The notes: generated by a model not told the origin, from the sequence alone. Numbered from the stretch's first letter, positions 19,422 to 30,563 are shown. The stretch: 64,000 nucleotides of DNA from Medakamo hakoo (GCA_026636295.1 CP089450.1:186001-250000); one strand, 5' to 3'. Program-made: numbers and translations.

Positions 19422-19526
19422 GGCGCTTGTGTGTGTTTGCTTTTGTGTGCGCAACGACGCAGTGCCGACAAACGACGCATGCCTCGCTCTCCCACACCCT
19501 CACTCCTCCTTTTTCCCTTCTCTTCG
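19422..19526. promoter_or_regulatory. 105-bp bidirectional promoter
   Basis: The gap between the starts of the small membrane protein and the gankyrin gene; both promoters must overlap here. Confidence 0.5.
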
Positions 19527-20388
19527 ATGACGACCTTCACCCACGCCTCGACAGCGGAAGCGGCGCGGGCAGGCGATGCAGCTGCTCTGTCTGCCCTGAC
19601 GCCGGCCGACCTGGCGCGAGCGTTGGCGGCTGTCGACGAAGATGAGAGGTAAAGCGGGAGACACTCGGCCGGCGCGCGTTTTTTTTCTTTCCGCCCGCTC
19701 CAAACCCAACCAGGCTCTCACCATCATCCCCCGCGCCCCACACTACACCACCAGGACGCTCCTCCACCACGCCGCCTCCGCCCCGACGCCAGACGCCCTG
19801 GCCTTCCTCCTCGATCGTGGTGGACCGCCAGCGACCGAGCTCCTGTCCGCACCCGACGACGCGGGGTGGACGCCCCTGCACGTCGCCGCGGCTGCGGGTC
19901 GGGCGCGCGCGGTCGAAATCCTGTTGGCCGCAGGCGCGGACGCCAAGGCTGCCACGCCCCAGGGACGGACAGCCCTGCATTACGCGGCCTCCAAAGCCGA
20001 GCCAGCGGTGATTGCGGCTCTTCTCTCTGGCGGGTGCGACCCAAACGCCCGGGATAAGTGGGGCGCGACCCCCCTCCACCGCGCCGCGTCGGCCGACAGG
20101 CTAGCGGCTGTCCGCGCTTTACTCGCTGCCGGCGCCAAACACACTGTCACCGACGCTCGCAAGCAGTCTCCCCTGCACGTGGCGGCGGGAGCGGGCGCGC
20201 GTGGGCCCGCGCTGTTGCTGGCGTCTTTAGAGAAAGCGGACGTCGAAGCGGAGGACGCGGATGGAGAGACGCCCCTGTCGCTGGCGGCGCCGCATGGCGG
20301 ATTGAGAGGCGCGTTGGTGGCGCTGGCCAAGGGGGAGGCGGGCCTCGACGAGCTCTTGGGAGAGGAGATTGGCGGTGTGTGCGTGTAG
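19527..20388 (+). CDS. PSMD10: gankyrin-like ankyrin-repeat protein (26S proteasome chaperone)
   Basis: Ankyrin-repeat assembly chaperone of the proteasome base. Two exons (19527-19648 and 19755-20388) give 251 residues. Six ankyrin repeats can be followed: TLLHHAASAPTPDALAFLL, GWTPLHVAAAAGRARAVEIL, GRTALHYAASKAEPAVIAAL, GATPLHRAASADRLAAVRAL, KQSPLHVAAGAGARGPALL and GETPLSLAAPHGG. The DDAGWTPLH and GRTALHYAASK blocks are close to human gankyrin (DDAGWSPLH, CTPLHYAASK). It is slightly longer than the animal protein. It lies 93 bp upstream of the EIF1AD gene on the same strand. Confidence 0.82.
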
Positions 20389-20481
20389 TAGATGGCGCAG
20401 GGCGGGAGTCGTGGCCAGGTTGCTCATTGTCGCGAAACAAAGACGAGCCGGCGGCCGGCGGAGCAAAAAAATTCCACAAGG

Positions 20482-21125
20482 ATGTCTCGCAAAGGCAAGA
20501 ACGTCCTACAAACCGCGCTTCAAGAGGACGTCGAGCCTCCTGGGCCTGGTCAGGCCATCGTCCGGGCGCTGGGCTCGCGTGGCGGCAACCTCGTCGAGGC
20601 GAGTCCCGCGAATTCGTTGGCACTTCCTCTCAGGACGCCGACCACTCTCCTCGCCGACCTCACCGTCCAATAATCCATCCCACCCTCTCCACCTCACAGG
20701 TTGAACGCCCCGACGGCGCCACTCACTTGGTCGTCCTCCCCTCCCGCTTCCACAAAAAATTGTGGGTGAAACGCGGCGGGTATTTAATCATCGACCTGCC
20801 GACGGCGGACGAGGAGGATGGGACAGCCGCCGCTCCATCCACCACCGCGCCTCAAACCGTCGGTAAAGTGGCCGGCGTCATCGCGGCCGTCCTGTACGAC
20901 CCGGACGTGCGCAGATTAAGAGCCATGCCGGGCGTGTGGCCGGTTGAGTTTGCGGAGGAGGGGGCGGGCGCTCCACCAGCCCCGGCCGCTGCTGCGCGGC
21001 AACCACCCTCTCCCTCCTCATCCGACGACTCTGGCCTGCCGCCTTTGGAAGCCAACCCGAACGTGCGGCGGTACGGCCACGACCCGTACAGCGAGGAAGA
21101 AGAGGATGAGGATGACGAGGAGTAG
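20482..21125 (+). CDS. EIF1AD: eIF1A-domain-containing protein EIF1AD
   Basis: S1/eIF1A-fold RNA-binding protein linked to late small-subunit ribosome maturation. Exons 20482-20598 and 20700-21125 give 180 residues. Splicing must use a GC-AG intron (GAG|GCGAGT...CACAG|GTT): only this joins GSRGGNLVE to VERPDGATHLV, matching the family's GSRGNNLHE-VE spacing without gaps. The core VVLPSRFHKKLWVKRGGYLIID matches EIF1AD (MPSKYRKNIWIKRG). The C-terminus is acidic (EEEEDEDDEE) as in the family. A GT donor six bases upstream would delete two conserved residues. Confidence 0.88.
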
Positions 21126-21166
21126 AGTCCTGTAGAAAGCTGTGTAGCGCGTCGTTTTCTTTTCAC

Positions 21167-21892
21167 TCACCCCCTCAACCCCCACGCTTCGGGCCGCCAC
21201 TCTTCCAGGCTGGAAATCGTCAGGTCCGCCATCGCGGCCGCTTTTTCCGCGTCCTCAGGCGGCAGGTGCCGGGCATCCGGCACGAAGCAGACCGCCATCC
21301 CCGCCGCTCTCGCTGCGGCGACGCCCGCGGGCGCGTCCTCGAACACGAGGACGGCGCTGGCATCCGCCGGTGGCGGCGACCACCTCGCCGCCGCCGCCTG
21401 GAAAATCTCCGGGTGCGGTTTCCCGTTCTTCACCTGGCACCCCGTCACCACGTGGTCAAACCCACCGTCGAAAAAGGACCGGTGCGCGGACGTCTTCAGG
21501 TCAAAGTGCCGCCGGTGGCTGGACGTCGCGACGGCCGCGCGCACGCCGTTGGCGCGGAGGCAGGCCACGACGCGCTCCACGCCCGGCATGAGCGCGGCTT
21601 TGGGGAACAGGCCCGCCAGGAGTGCGTCCCGCTGTTTTAGGACTTCTTCCGGGGTCAGTGGAAGGGGCGGGTCGAAGGCCTCGATCAGGACGCGCGCGGC
21701 CTCCACTGCCGTGCGTCCCATCATCTTTGCTTTCAGCTCCCGCGTGAATTCGCGGCCGTGCGGTTTCAGCATTTCAGACTGCGCAACTGTGTAACAGGTT
21801 TCCGTGTCCAGGATCAGGCCGTCCATGTCGAAGAGGGCGTGCGTGATAGGGCGTGGGCCGGACGGTGGGGGAAAGGCGGCGGGCGTGGCCAT
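21167..21892 (-). CDS. HAD-family phosphatase (HDHD1/GPP-like)
   Basis: HAD-superfamily subfamily I phosphatase of 241 residues, one exon. Motif I is DMDGLILDTE, motif II AVATSSHRRHF, the motif III Lys lies in NGKPHPEIF and motif IV is VFEDAPAGVAAA. The sequence is closest in pattern to pseudouridine-5'-phosphatase (HDHD1) and plant GPP/GS1-like sugar-phosphate phosphatases; the substrate cannot be settled from sequence. The frame remains open upstream to an ATG near 22107, so a longer form with an Arg/Ser/Ala-rich leader is possible. It converges with EIF1AD, with 41 bp between stops. Confidence 0.87.
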   Translation of the reverse strand: MATPAAFPPPSGPRPITHALFDMDGLILDTETCYTVAQSEMLKPHGREFTRELKAKMMGRTAVEAARVLIEAFDPPLPLTPEEVLKQRDALLAGLFPKAALMPGVERVVACLRANGVRAAVATSSHRRHFDLKTSAHRSFFDGGFDHVVTGCQVKNGKPHPEIFQAAAARWSPPPADASAVLVFEDAPAGVAAARAAGMAVCFVPDARHLPPEDAEKAAAMADLTISSLEEWRPEAWGLRG

Positions 21893-22348
21893 GGTTGTCG
21901 TCAAGCGCGTCGCGCTCGTCGCCCTACTCCTGCCGCGCAGCGCGCACCGGCACAGCGAGCGCGCGATGGCCGCCGTGATGGGCAGTGCTTTCGCAAGCCC
22001 CGGCCTAGCGTGGCGAGGAGAGGGGAGGGAGCAGTGTGGGGGCGTGTGGGAGGACGTGAAAGAAAATGAGACAGTGTGAGCAAGAAGTTTCGGCGGTCGT
22101 GCCATTTGCAGAACCGCTAGCTGCGCTTTTTGTTTGCACACGCCGCCCACGCGTCGGGCGTGTCGCACGCCCAAACTGTCTTCAATCCAGACCTGCACAA
22201 AGCCCACTGCACTCAGTCGACGCCCTCCTGTGCCGATTCTTTGTCCTGTCACGGGGCGAGGGCGTGAAGGCAAGGAAAGGCAAGTGGCCGTCGACCCGTC
22301 TAAAAAAACCTCGGCCCGACCTTCACCACACCTCCGGCATCGGGGACC
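21893..22348. promoter_or_regulatory. divergent region, HAD phosphatase / aminotransferase
   Basis: 456 bp between head-to-head starts. It includes the possible N-terminal extension of the phosphatase on the minus strand. No TATA box is obvious. Confidence 0.4.
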
Positions 22349-22807
22349 ATGGCACCTCAACCACCGCCGCCGCACAACCCGGCTTTTCCGTACGCTCAAC
22401 CCTCCATCTTTGCGACCATGTCCGGCCTCGCCTCCAAGAACGGCGCCCGCAACCTGGGCCAGGGCTTCCCTGAGGAGGACGGGCCGGAGGCCGTGAAGGC
22501 CGCCGCGGCGGACGCCCTGCTCACCACGCCCCAACAGTACGCTCACCCGGCCGGGCTGCCGGCGCTGCGGGCGGCGCTCGCGGCGCACGAGGCCCGGCTG
22601 CTGGGGCGCGGCGGCGGCGGCGGCGCCCTGGACCCGGACACCCAGGTCCTCGTAACCGCGGGCGCGACGGAAGCGTTGGCGGCCGCCATCCTCGGCCTGC
22701 TCTCGCCCGGCGGCGAGGCCGTCCTGATCGACCCGGCGTACGATTCGTACGCCCCGCTCATTCGGTGCGCGGGTGGGGTGCCCGTCCCTGTGCGCCTGGT
22801 CCCACCA

Positions 22808-22844
<37 letters not shown>

Positions 22845-23641
22845 GTGGGGGGGAGGATGGCACGCGCACACCCCCACCAGGCTGGTCCCTGCCGACGGGC
22901 GAGGCTTTGGCGTCCGCCTTCCGCCCGGGCAGGACGCGCCTGCTCCTCCTCAACACGCCGCACAACCCGACGGGGAAGATCTTCACGTCCGACGAATTGG
23001 GTGCGCTGGCGGAACAAGTCCTGCGCTGCCCGGGCTGCGTCGCGGTGTGCGACGAAGTCTATGCGTCGCTGGCCCTCCCGCCGCACGCCCACACGTCTTT
23101 GGCGGCCTTGCCGGCCATGGAGCCGCACTGCCTGCGCATCGGGTCGGCCGGCAAGACTTTTTCTTTGACGGGCTGGAAGGTCGGCTGGGTGACGGGGCCC
23201 GCGGAGCTCGTGGCGGCCGTCGCGGGCTCCCACCAGTACCTGACCTTTTCCGTGCCGGGCGCGCTGCAAGCGGGCGTCGCGCACGGCCTGACCGCCTGCC
23301 GGCCCTTCATTGACCGCCTGGGCCCCGACCTGGCTGCCAAGCGCGCCCGCTTGGCGCCCGCCCTGACCGCCGCGGGCTTCCGCGTCCTCCCATCGGAAGC
23401 GACCTACTTCCTGACAGCCGACGCGTCGGCCCTGATGAAGCCGGGCGAGGACGACGTGGCGTTTTGCGTGCGCCTGGTGTCCGAGGGCGGCGTCGCTGCC
23501 ATCCCGCTGTCCCCGTTTTACAGCGGCCCGGATCCGCCGACCACGCTGGTCCGCTTTTGTTTCGCTAAGAAGAATGAGACGCTGGACGCGGCGGCCGCGG
23601 CGTGTGCGGCTTACTTCCAGCAGGAGGGCGTGGGCGTGTAG
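22349..23641 (+). CDS. class I/II aminotransferase (kynurenine/methionine aminotransferase-like)
   Basis: PLP-dependent fold-type I aminotransferase, 430 residues in one exon. Family features: NLGQGFPEEDGPEAV at the start, QYAHPAGLPALRAAL, LVTAGATEAL, LLLNTPHNPTGKIF (PLP-contacting Asn), VCDEVYASL, the PLP lysine at 269 in SAGKTFSLTGWKVGW, and the C-terminal Arg in TTLVRFCFAKK. The pattern is that of kynurenine-oxoglutarate transaminase or YbdL-type methionine aminotransferase. A GGC/GCG repeat at about 22811-22842 encodes an Ala run not expected in the fold. It converges with the transporter gene, 150 bp away. Confidence 0.92.
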
Positions 23642-23791
23642 CATGATTTGAAAAAAAGGACGCAAGGACGGCCACTACAGCACAGCTCTCTCCACCCCCG
23701 CTCTCCCATCCCTCAGCGAGCGAGAGAAAAATGAAAGAGAGAAAAAAAATTGAAGAGAGACAGATGAGGCGTGAGGGATTTACTAAATCCC
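23642..23791. other. convergent gap carrying a long inverted repeat
   Basis: 150 bp between facing stops. It is AT-rich with GAGA/AAAA tracts on the left and one arm of the 41-nt inverted repeat on the right. Confidence 0.5.
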
Positions 23792-23803
23792 TCACGCCTC
23801 ATC
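23763..23803. repeat. perfect inverted repeat, 20-bp arms, at transporter stop codon
   Basis: Arms 23763-23782 and 23784-23803 are exact reverse complements around a single base. On the minus strand the transporter's TGA (23792-23794) is inside one arm. Such a hairpin could mark mRNA 3'-end formation between the two convergent genes. Confidence 0.9.
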
Positions 23804-26587
23804 CGCGGGCGGCGGCCTCGACGACGCGCCCACACCGCCCTCCTCTTCGGCTAACGCTGCCATGGCCGCGCCGCCGCCGCGACCCGACCCCTCGCCGCCG
23901 CCGCCCGTCGACGACCGCGACCGCCCGCGGGCGCCGCCGCCCGCCCGCCCGGAGCTGGGCGTCCCGCCCCGGCCCGCCGCCGGGCTGTCCACGTCCTCAC
24001 CGCCGCCCCACCCGGACTCGGTGACCCGCCGCGACATGGACCGTGCCGTCTCGGCGCGCTGGAAGCGGGCGGCCCGGTGGTCGCGCGAGGCGTAGGGCTG
24101 GATGGTTTCGCGCGCGCGCATGGTGAGGGTCCGGCCGAGCGTGCGGGATGGCTGCAGGGCGGGCCCGCCCGCGGACGCGGGCCGGACGCGGGGCGTGGGC
24201 GTGCCGCCCGGGCTGGACGCGCCCGTCCCGCCGCCGCCGCCGCCGCCCAGGCCCGGCGTGGACGCCCGGAACCCGGAGCGTTCGGTGCCCGCGGTGAAAA
24301 GGCGCCCAGGCATGCCCGCCACGCCCACCAGGCCGCACGGCTCGGAGATGCGGGGCGTGACGGCCATGGCGGCGCGGGACGCGGGCATGGACACCATGCT
24401 CTTCATGTGGCAGATGGCGGGCGCGGTCGCCTTGCCGCCCAGGGGGACGGGCGGCACGAACTCGCGGTACCGGTACAGCGCGGCGACGGGCCAGATGAAG
24501 ACGGCCGCGTTGACGGCCGCCAGGGCCGCCAGCAGGGCGTAGTACCGTTCCAGGCGGCCGTCGCCCCAGGGCCCCGACCCGGGCAGCCAGTCCGTGCGGG
24601 CGCCGACGATGCCGACGAGGCCGGCGGCGATGTAGGAGGCGATGCCGTAGTTGACGAGCTCCAGCGACGACGCCAGGCTGCGCATCCGCTCGGGCGCCTG
24701 CTGGTAGAAAAACTCGATGGCGCCGATGAAGAAGAATTCCGAGACGCCGAGCGTGACGATCTGGGGGATGAGCCACAGGACGAGGATGGACGGGTCGGCC
24801 ACGCCCGCGCGCTCCTGCTTGAGCTTGGCCGCCTGGCGCCAGGCTTCGACGACCGACGCGACCGCCATCGCGGCCGCCATCATGACCTGGGAGACGGCGC
24901 AACGCTGGAGCGTGGTGGGCGCCCACCCCCGGCTTTCCAGGGCCGGGCGGAGCAGGCGGTCCCACAGCGGGACGAGGACGAGGATGGTCAGCGTGGAGAA
25001 GATGGTGACGGACGCGGCCGGCATTTCAAAGCCGCCCCGGCCCAGGACGCGGTTCATGGACTCGGCCTGCTGCACCATGATCGTGCCCAGCTGGGCGTAG
25101 CACAGGTTCCACACCAGGAACGTCAGCAGGACGGGCGTCAGGCGCGCCATCTGCTTGGTTTCTTCGACTTGGGTGACGGAGACAAAGTCTTTGGGCGGCG
25201 GGTCGTGCGGCAGCGGCCAGGACTGGCCGGGCGGGACGACGGCCGCGCGGTCGAGCCAGCGCATGGACGCCGTGTGCATCAGGGGCGGCGGCTCGTCCTC
25301 GTCGAAGCCTTCGTCCTCGGAGTCGTGGTCGGCCTCGTACAGGTCCAGCGGGTCGTCCGGCAGGGGCAGGTGCCGCTTCCTGATGGCCAGGACGAGGACC
25401 TGGGTGATGCGGCGGAGCGGGGCCATGCCCGGCGGGATGAGGCGGTACCCCCGCCAGCCGGCCACGAAGGCGGCCAGGGCGACCAGGGAGATGGCGGTCG
25501 GCAGGGCGAAGCCCAGCGCCCAGGAAATGGAGGTCTGCACCCACACGAGGAGCGTCGCCGCGAGGAGGGCGCCGACGTTGATGAAAAAGTAGTACCAGCC
25601 GAAGAAGCGTTCCTTGTCGTTCAGGGGCGCGCCCGTCTCGTCGAAGTCGTCGAACTGGTCGGCGCCCAGGGGGGACACGTTGGGCTTGATGCCGCCAAAG
25701 GCGAGGGCGATGCAGCCTTCGGCGAGGAGGAAGAGCGCGACGTCGACGGAGTGGGAGGCCATGGCGGCCGCGACGCCAGCGGACACGGTCAGCAGCATCA
25801 GGCCGAGCGAGGCGAGGCCGGCGCTGAACAGCACCGTCTTCCCGCGGCCCAGGACGGCGTCGGCCAGGTACCCGCCCAGCAGCACGGTCAGGTAGGACGT
25901 GCCGTTGATGAGCTGGGCGATCATGGCGGCGCTGTTTTTGGAGCGCTCCAGGACGGTGTTGAGGTAGACGACCTGGAGGCAGGGGTGCGGGTGGGGTGTA
26001 TGGATGGAGTGTTTTTTTGGGGGCTCGTTGGTTGTTCGAGGCTTGCCGCCTCCCTTTTTTTTCTCCACAAACCATCAACTCACCAGGTTGGCCTGCACGG
26101 AGAAGACGCTGTCGGAGTTTGGGCGGAAAGGGAAGAAACGGTGAGCACGTGGGCACGGATGAAAAAAAAACGCGTGGTCCCGACACGCCTGGGTGAACAG
26201 CAACAACGCCGACCTTCCAAACCCACTCCCCACGTCAACTCACGTGATGTTGGTCGAAATCTCCGTGCCCAGGATCATGGGCGCGGACAGCCAGGGCGAC
26301 CGGCGACGGCGGTGGCCGGCGCCGCGGCGGCCGGCTTCGGCGTCGCCGCCGTTTGCATCCCCGCCGCCGCCGCCGCCGCCACGCCCGGCTTTGCCGCCGC
26401 CCGATCGGCCCAGCTGGGGCACAATCGGCGCCGCCGGCTTGACGGACGCGTCCTGGCATTCTGCGGCGGCAAAGGGCGAGGTGATGGACGCTCTTTTCAG
26501 GGCGGGGACGAACGGTGCATCGCCGCCGGCATGCGTTTGGGCCGGCGGGGCCGGCGGCGGGCTCGGCTCGCCGTCGCCCGCCGCCAT
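23792..26587 (-). CDS. POT/NPF-family proton-coupled nitrate or peptide transporter
   Basis: Major-facilitator transporter of the POT (NPF) family. Exons 26244-26587, 26084-26108 and 23792-25972, 849 residues; both junctions keep frame. The second exon is a 25-nt micro-exon that with split codons completes the first helix (ISTNITVFSVQANLVVYLNTVL). Family marks: LINGTSYLTVLLGGYLADAVLGR, EGCIALAFGGIKPNVSPLGADQFDD (the PTR signature), WYYFFINVGALLA, FFFIGAIEFFYQQAPERMRS. About 12 membrane helices are expected. A long acidic loop separates the two halves (about 300-370). The last 220 residues are a Gly/Pro/Ser/Arg-rich cytosolic tail, unusual for the family. The start 26587 is the first ATG after an N-terminal low-complexity stretch; an ATG at 26764 is also in frame. 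Confidence 0.87.
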
Positions 26588-27060
26588 GGCTTCGGGCTGG
26601 GGAATCGGCGAGCGCGGGTGTGTGTTTGTGTGCGACCCCGCCTCTTCTCCCTCACGCAGTGCGTGGCGGGGACGGGAGCGCGGCGCCCCCCCGTGTAGGC
26701 GCGAGAGTTTCTGCTCGAGTTGAGGCGTGTGAGTCGCGCTCGGTGGGATCTCGACCTCGCCCACTCTTGCAACCTCTCTCTCCAGTCACGCCCCCACGCG
26801 CTCCCGCCCCGCCCCCTCCCTCCGACAATGCAGGGGTTTTGAGTGTTGTTTGTTGCTCTTGTTGTGTTCTCTCTCTCTCCAGGTGCCGACCCCCACCCAT
26901 CACGCGCTTGGTCGTCGTTTGCGCAACTCTCTCATCTGAAAAAAAGGGAAGAAAAAAACGCACGCGCCCTCCTCTCCATCCCAACCTAAAGAAACTCTGC
27001 CGACAAGGACACACACACACACGCACGCGCACGCAGGCTCCACACACGCACTCACCCACA
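26588..27060. other. intergenic region, no gene seen
   Basis: 473 bp between the transporter start and the dynamin stop, both minus strand. It contains A-runs, CT tracts and a CA-rich stretch at 27007-27040. Nothing coding is supported. Confidence 0.5.
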
Positions 27061-30000
27061 TCACCGCAGCGACGCCAGGGCCGCACGGGACGTGCGCACC
27101 TCGCCGGACGCGGACACAGACACGCCGCGCAGTTTTTCGGCCAGGCGCGCCGCGCGCGCGTCATCCGACTCGACGGCCGCGGCAGGCGCGCCCGCATTTT
27201 CACGGCCGGGCGCCGCGCCAGCAGCCCCGCCAGCCGCGCCCGCTTTCGGCGCCAGGGCCGCCTGCTGGGCCAGCGTGGAGTGGATGGACGCAAACTTGCG
27301 CTGCAGGCGCTCGACCTGCGCGAGCTCGGACTCCAGCGACCGGAGGCGCCCCTCCAGCGCGGCGCGCACCGCGCCGACGTCAAAGACGGTGTCCAAGTCT
27401 TCGTACGCGGCTTCCAGCTCTTCGCGCAGGCGGGCGGGGAAGGCGTCGAGCAGCGGCATCAAGAAGAAGCAGTTGAACTTCAGCTCGACCGCCTGGACGA
27501 CGTGGTCCCGGATGCCCTCAAAGATTTGGCAGACCAGGGCCGCGACGAGCTCCTCCGAGACCGCGCCCAGCTGGCGGTTCCACAGCGTGGATTCCAGCAA
27601 GTCCGCGACCGTGGCGTCGGCGCCGCCGTCCCGGCGGGCCAGCGCGTTGGACGGGCCGGAGGAAGAGTGGTTGTTGGAGGCCTGGGCCTGGAGCGAGGCG
27701 GCCACGGGCCGGCCCAGCACGCCGCGCAGGCCGCGGCCGGCCGGCCCGCCCTTGCCGCCGCCCGTGTGCAGCGACCACGTCACATACCGGGTCGTCGACT
27801 GCAAGTCCTCCAGGCAGCGGGCCCGGCAGCCCTTTTCGGCGGCGTCGATGAAGGCGTGGTACGCCGCGCCGACCCGCTGCAGGAACAGGTCGTGGCCCGC
27901 CGGGTTGGCGCCGCCCTCGTCCCGGGCGAGCAGGTGCATGGCGATGGGCAGCATGCGCCGCAGCACGTGCGCAAACCGGAAGCCGAGCTGGTGGATGACG
28001 GGTTCCAGCAGGTCGCGCGCCTTGGCGACGGCGATGACGCAGGCCGTGCGGGTGTAGTTGACGCCGTCGTGGAAGTCGTCGACGCCGCACGCGTTGACGA
28101 TCTCCTCGCGCGCGATGTCCGGGCAGGCCAGCCCGCCGACCGCCGCCCGGAACTCGGCCATGGCCCGGTAGTACTGCGCGCCGCCGTACAGGCGCATGTG
28201 CGCGTTGGGCAGGCCCGGCGGCGCGGTCAGGGGCCGGCCGTCGGGCGACACGAACGCCCCGCCGCGCATGTGCTCGTCGGCCAGCGTCTCGCCAAACCGG
28301 TCGGGCGGCGCGGCGACCGTGCCGCGCAGGAGGAGGCCCAGCTTGGACAGGAAGCCCTCGCGCAGGGCCCGCCCCTTGTCCTTGAGCTTTTCCGGGTGCA
28401 GGTCCGCCAGCTCGTCCTGCGTGCCTTCCAGCCGCCGGGCGGCGATGCGGTACTCCCGCTCCAGCAGGGGCACAATGGCCGGCACCGACTCCAGGTAGCG
28501 GCGCTGGAGCAGCTGTTCCAGGAAGCGGCGCAGCTGGGTCACGCCCGTGCGCGCGCGCTCGCCCCGGTCCAGGCGCCGGTCCAGGCGGCGCTCCAGCTCC
28601 GCCACGTCCGCGGCTTCGCGGTCGGCCACCGCGGCGCGGAAGTGCTCGTTGGACCGGAAGACGGCGTCCTTGCCGTTGCCGACCCGGCCAGACGGGACGG
28701 ACCTGTTTTGTGGGGGGGGGGGGGCGGGAGGGGGGGGCGGGTGAGGTGCACCGAAAACACACAGAGCACCCCATAACGGAGCGCCCGCCCACCCCACCAA
28801 AACGCACGTGAAGAAGGGGCAGCCGCCCAGCATGCCCGTCTCCAACAGGCGGGCGGGAGGGCGGAGGAAGAGTTCGACGTCCTCGGCCCGGGCAAACTGC
28901 GGCAGGCGGGTGTCGAGCTTGGTGGACACGACGACCGTGCGCGCGAGGTGCGGGTCGACCTGCATCACCAGGCGGCGCGTCGTCGCGTTGCTCCAGTCGT
29001 TCGTGTCTTCCAGGCACAGGATGATGTACTCGCGCTGCTCCATTTTGGAGCGGACCATGGCTTCCACCGCCCGGGCGGACGCTTGCAGCGCGTGGTTGCG
29101 GCGGCCGGGCGCGGCGGAGATCAGGCCCGGCGTGTCGATGATCGTCAGGTTGGGGCAGTACTTGTACTCGATCTTCACCACGATTTCCTTGGCCCAAAAC
29201 TGCTGGTCGCGCTCCAGGCGCGCGTTCTCCAGCTCGATGTACTCCTGGGGTGAGGGGGTGTGTTTGGGGGGATGAGTGAAGCACAAGCGGGAGAAGGAAG
29301 ACCGTGGTTGCGGCCTCTGACACGGCCTCTCTCAACTCACCTGCAGCTCTTCCAGCGACAGCTCAGCTTCGCCCGCGTCCTCCGTCACTAAGAAGCAGAC
29401 GGGCTGCACGCACGCCGAGTTGTACTTCATGTGCAGCGTGATGGGGCGGCGCGTCTTGGTGCCGCCGCCGACGTGGTTGAACTGGAAGCCCATGAGCGCT
29501 TCGACGAGGGCTGCGCGAGTGGGGGTGGTGGGGTGTGGGAGGTGGGGTGGGGTGGTGGTGGTGAGAGCGAGCGCGCGCCGACAGCTGCCGCCTTTTGGCG
29601 TCCCTCCCAGCCACTTTTGGGGTCTGACAAACACGCAACACGCGCGTTGGGTGGCCAGATGCTCTGTGCATCCACGCATGGAGAGAGAGCATGGGCGCGG
29701 GGCGTGGACGCCGCAGCCGCGCCCCCTTCCAATTCGGCGTCGACCGCTGCGCCGCGAGCGCTCAATTGCGCGTCGCGAGCGGACCTCGCCTTTCGCCCGC
29801 CGCCGCGCCTGTTCCCGCTCCCTCCGCCTCCTCACTTCCCCACGACTGGGCAGAGCACGCCTTGCAGTCACCAACGAGAAAGACGCCAGGCCCGCAGCGT
29901 GACAGCAACCCCTCCGGCTTCCGCCAAACTCCCCGCCTCTGCGTGGTCGACGCATGCGCAGACCCCCCCCCAAAAAAAAAACAACGCACCGCTCTTGCCG

Positions 30001-30290
30001 TCGGTCTGGTGGCCGACCACCAGGATGGCCGGCGCGTCAAACGGCTTCTGGAAGTCCTGGGCCAGCGCGTGCAGGTCGTTGTACGCCTCGTACAGGCGCT
30101 CGTTGCCGGCCCGGAAAGCATTGACCGACCGGTCGGGCGACGGCAGGTCCTGGGCGGCCGGGGCCGCGGCGGCCGACCGCCGAGCCCGCCGGACAGACGG
30201 CGGCGTGCGCGTGGCGTCGTCTTCTGCCTGCTCGGGTGGCGGGACGTCGCGCGAGTAGCGCAGGCCTTGGGAGGAGAGCCACGACGACAT
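27061..30290 (-). CDS. DRP5B: plastid-division dynamin, ARC5/DRP5B type
   Basis: Dynamin-related GTPase that constricts dividing chloroplasts from the cytosolic side. Four exons (29990-30290, 29341-29510, 28808-29244, 27061-28702) give 849 residues. GTPase motifs: P-loop GHQTDGKSALVEAL across the first splice junction, switch GGGTKTRRPITLHM, IIDTPGLISAAPG and VVSTKLDTRLPQF. Many blocks match Arabidopsis ARC5 closely: EYKYCPNLTIIDTPG, ILCLEDTNDWSNATTRR, FFTSVPSGRVG, AMAEFRAAVGG, EEIVNACGVDDFHDG and TTRYVTWSLH. The C-terminal 250 residues hold the stalk/GED part with a coiled coil. Junction phases (1, 0, 2) are confirmed by alignment. Confidence 0.95.
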
Positions 30291-30563
30291 GGTTTCTTGG
30301 GGTGGTGGGGGAGAAAAAAATGGGAGGAGTGAGAGCACCATCCCTCCACCCTCTGTCTCTCTGTCTCTCAGCTTTTATCGCACAATTTTTCTCAACGAGT
30401 AATCACACCACACCCCCGGCGCTCCCTGGTAGACACACCGGAAAAAAAGGAAGGCACGGAACAGCTTGCGGACGCCGCGCTCTCATCTCTCCAGGCCCAA
30501 CCCACCGCTCTCGCTCCCATGCCATTCCTCTCCCCCCCCCCCCCCCTCCGGTTCTCCACCTCG
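30291..30563. other. intergenic region, tandem minus-strand genes
   Basis: 273 bp between the dynamin start and the lumazine synthase stop, with a C13-C14 run around 30530-30546. It is presumably the dynamin promoter. Confidence 0.5.

Noticed and set aside
24077-26698. Plus-strand open frame of 873 codons
   Set aside because: It lies antisense to the POT transporter, is low complexity, and has no domain; a by-product of rare stops in GC-rich DNA.
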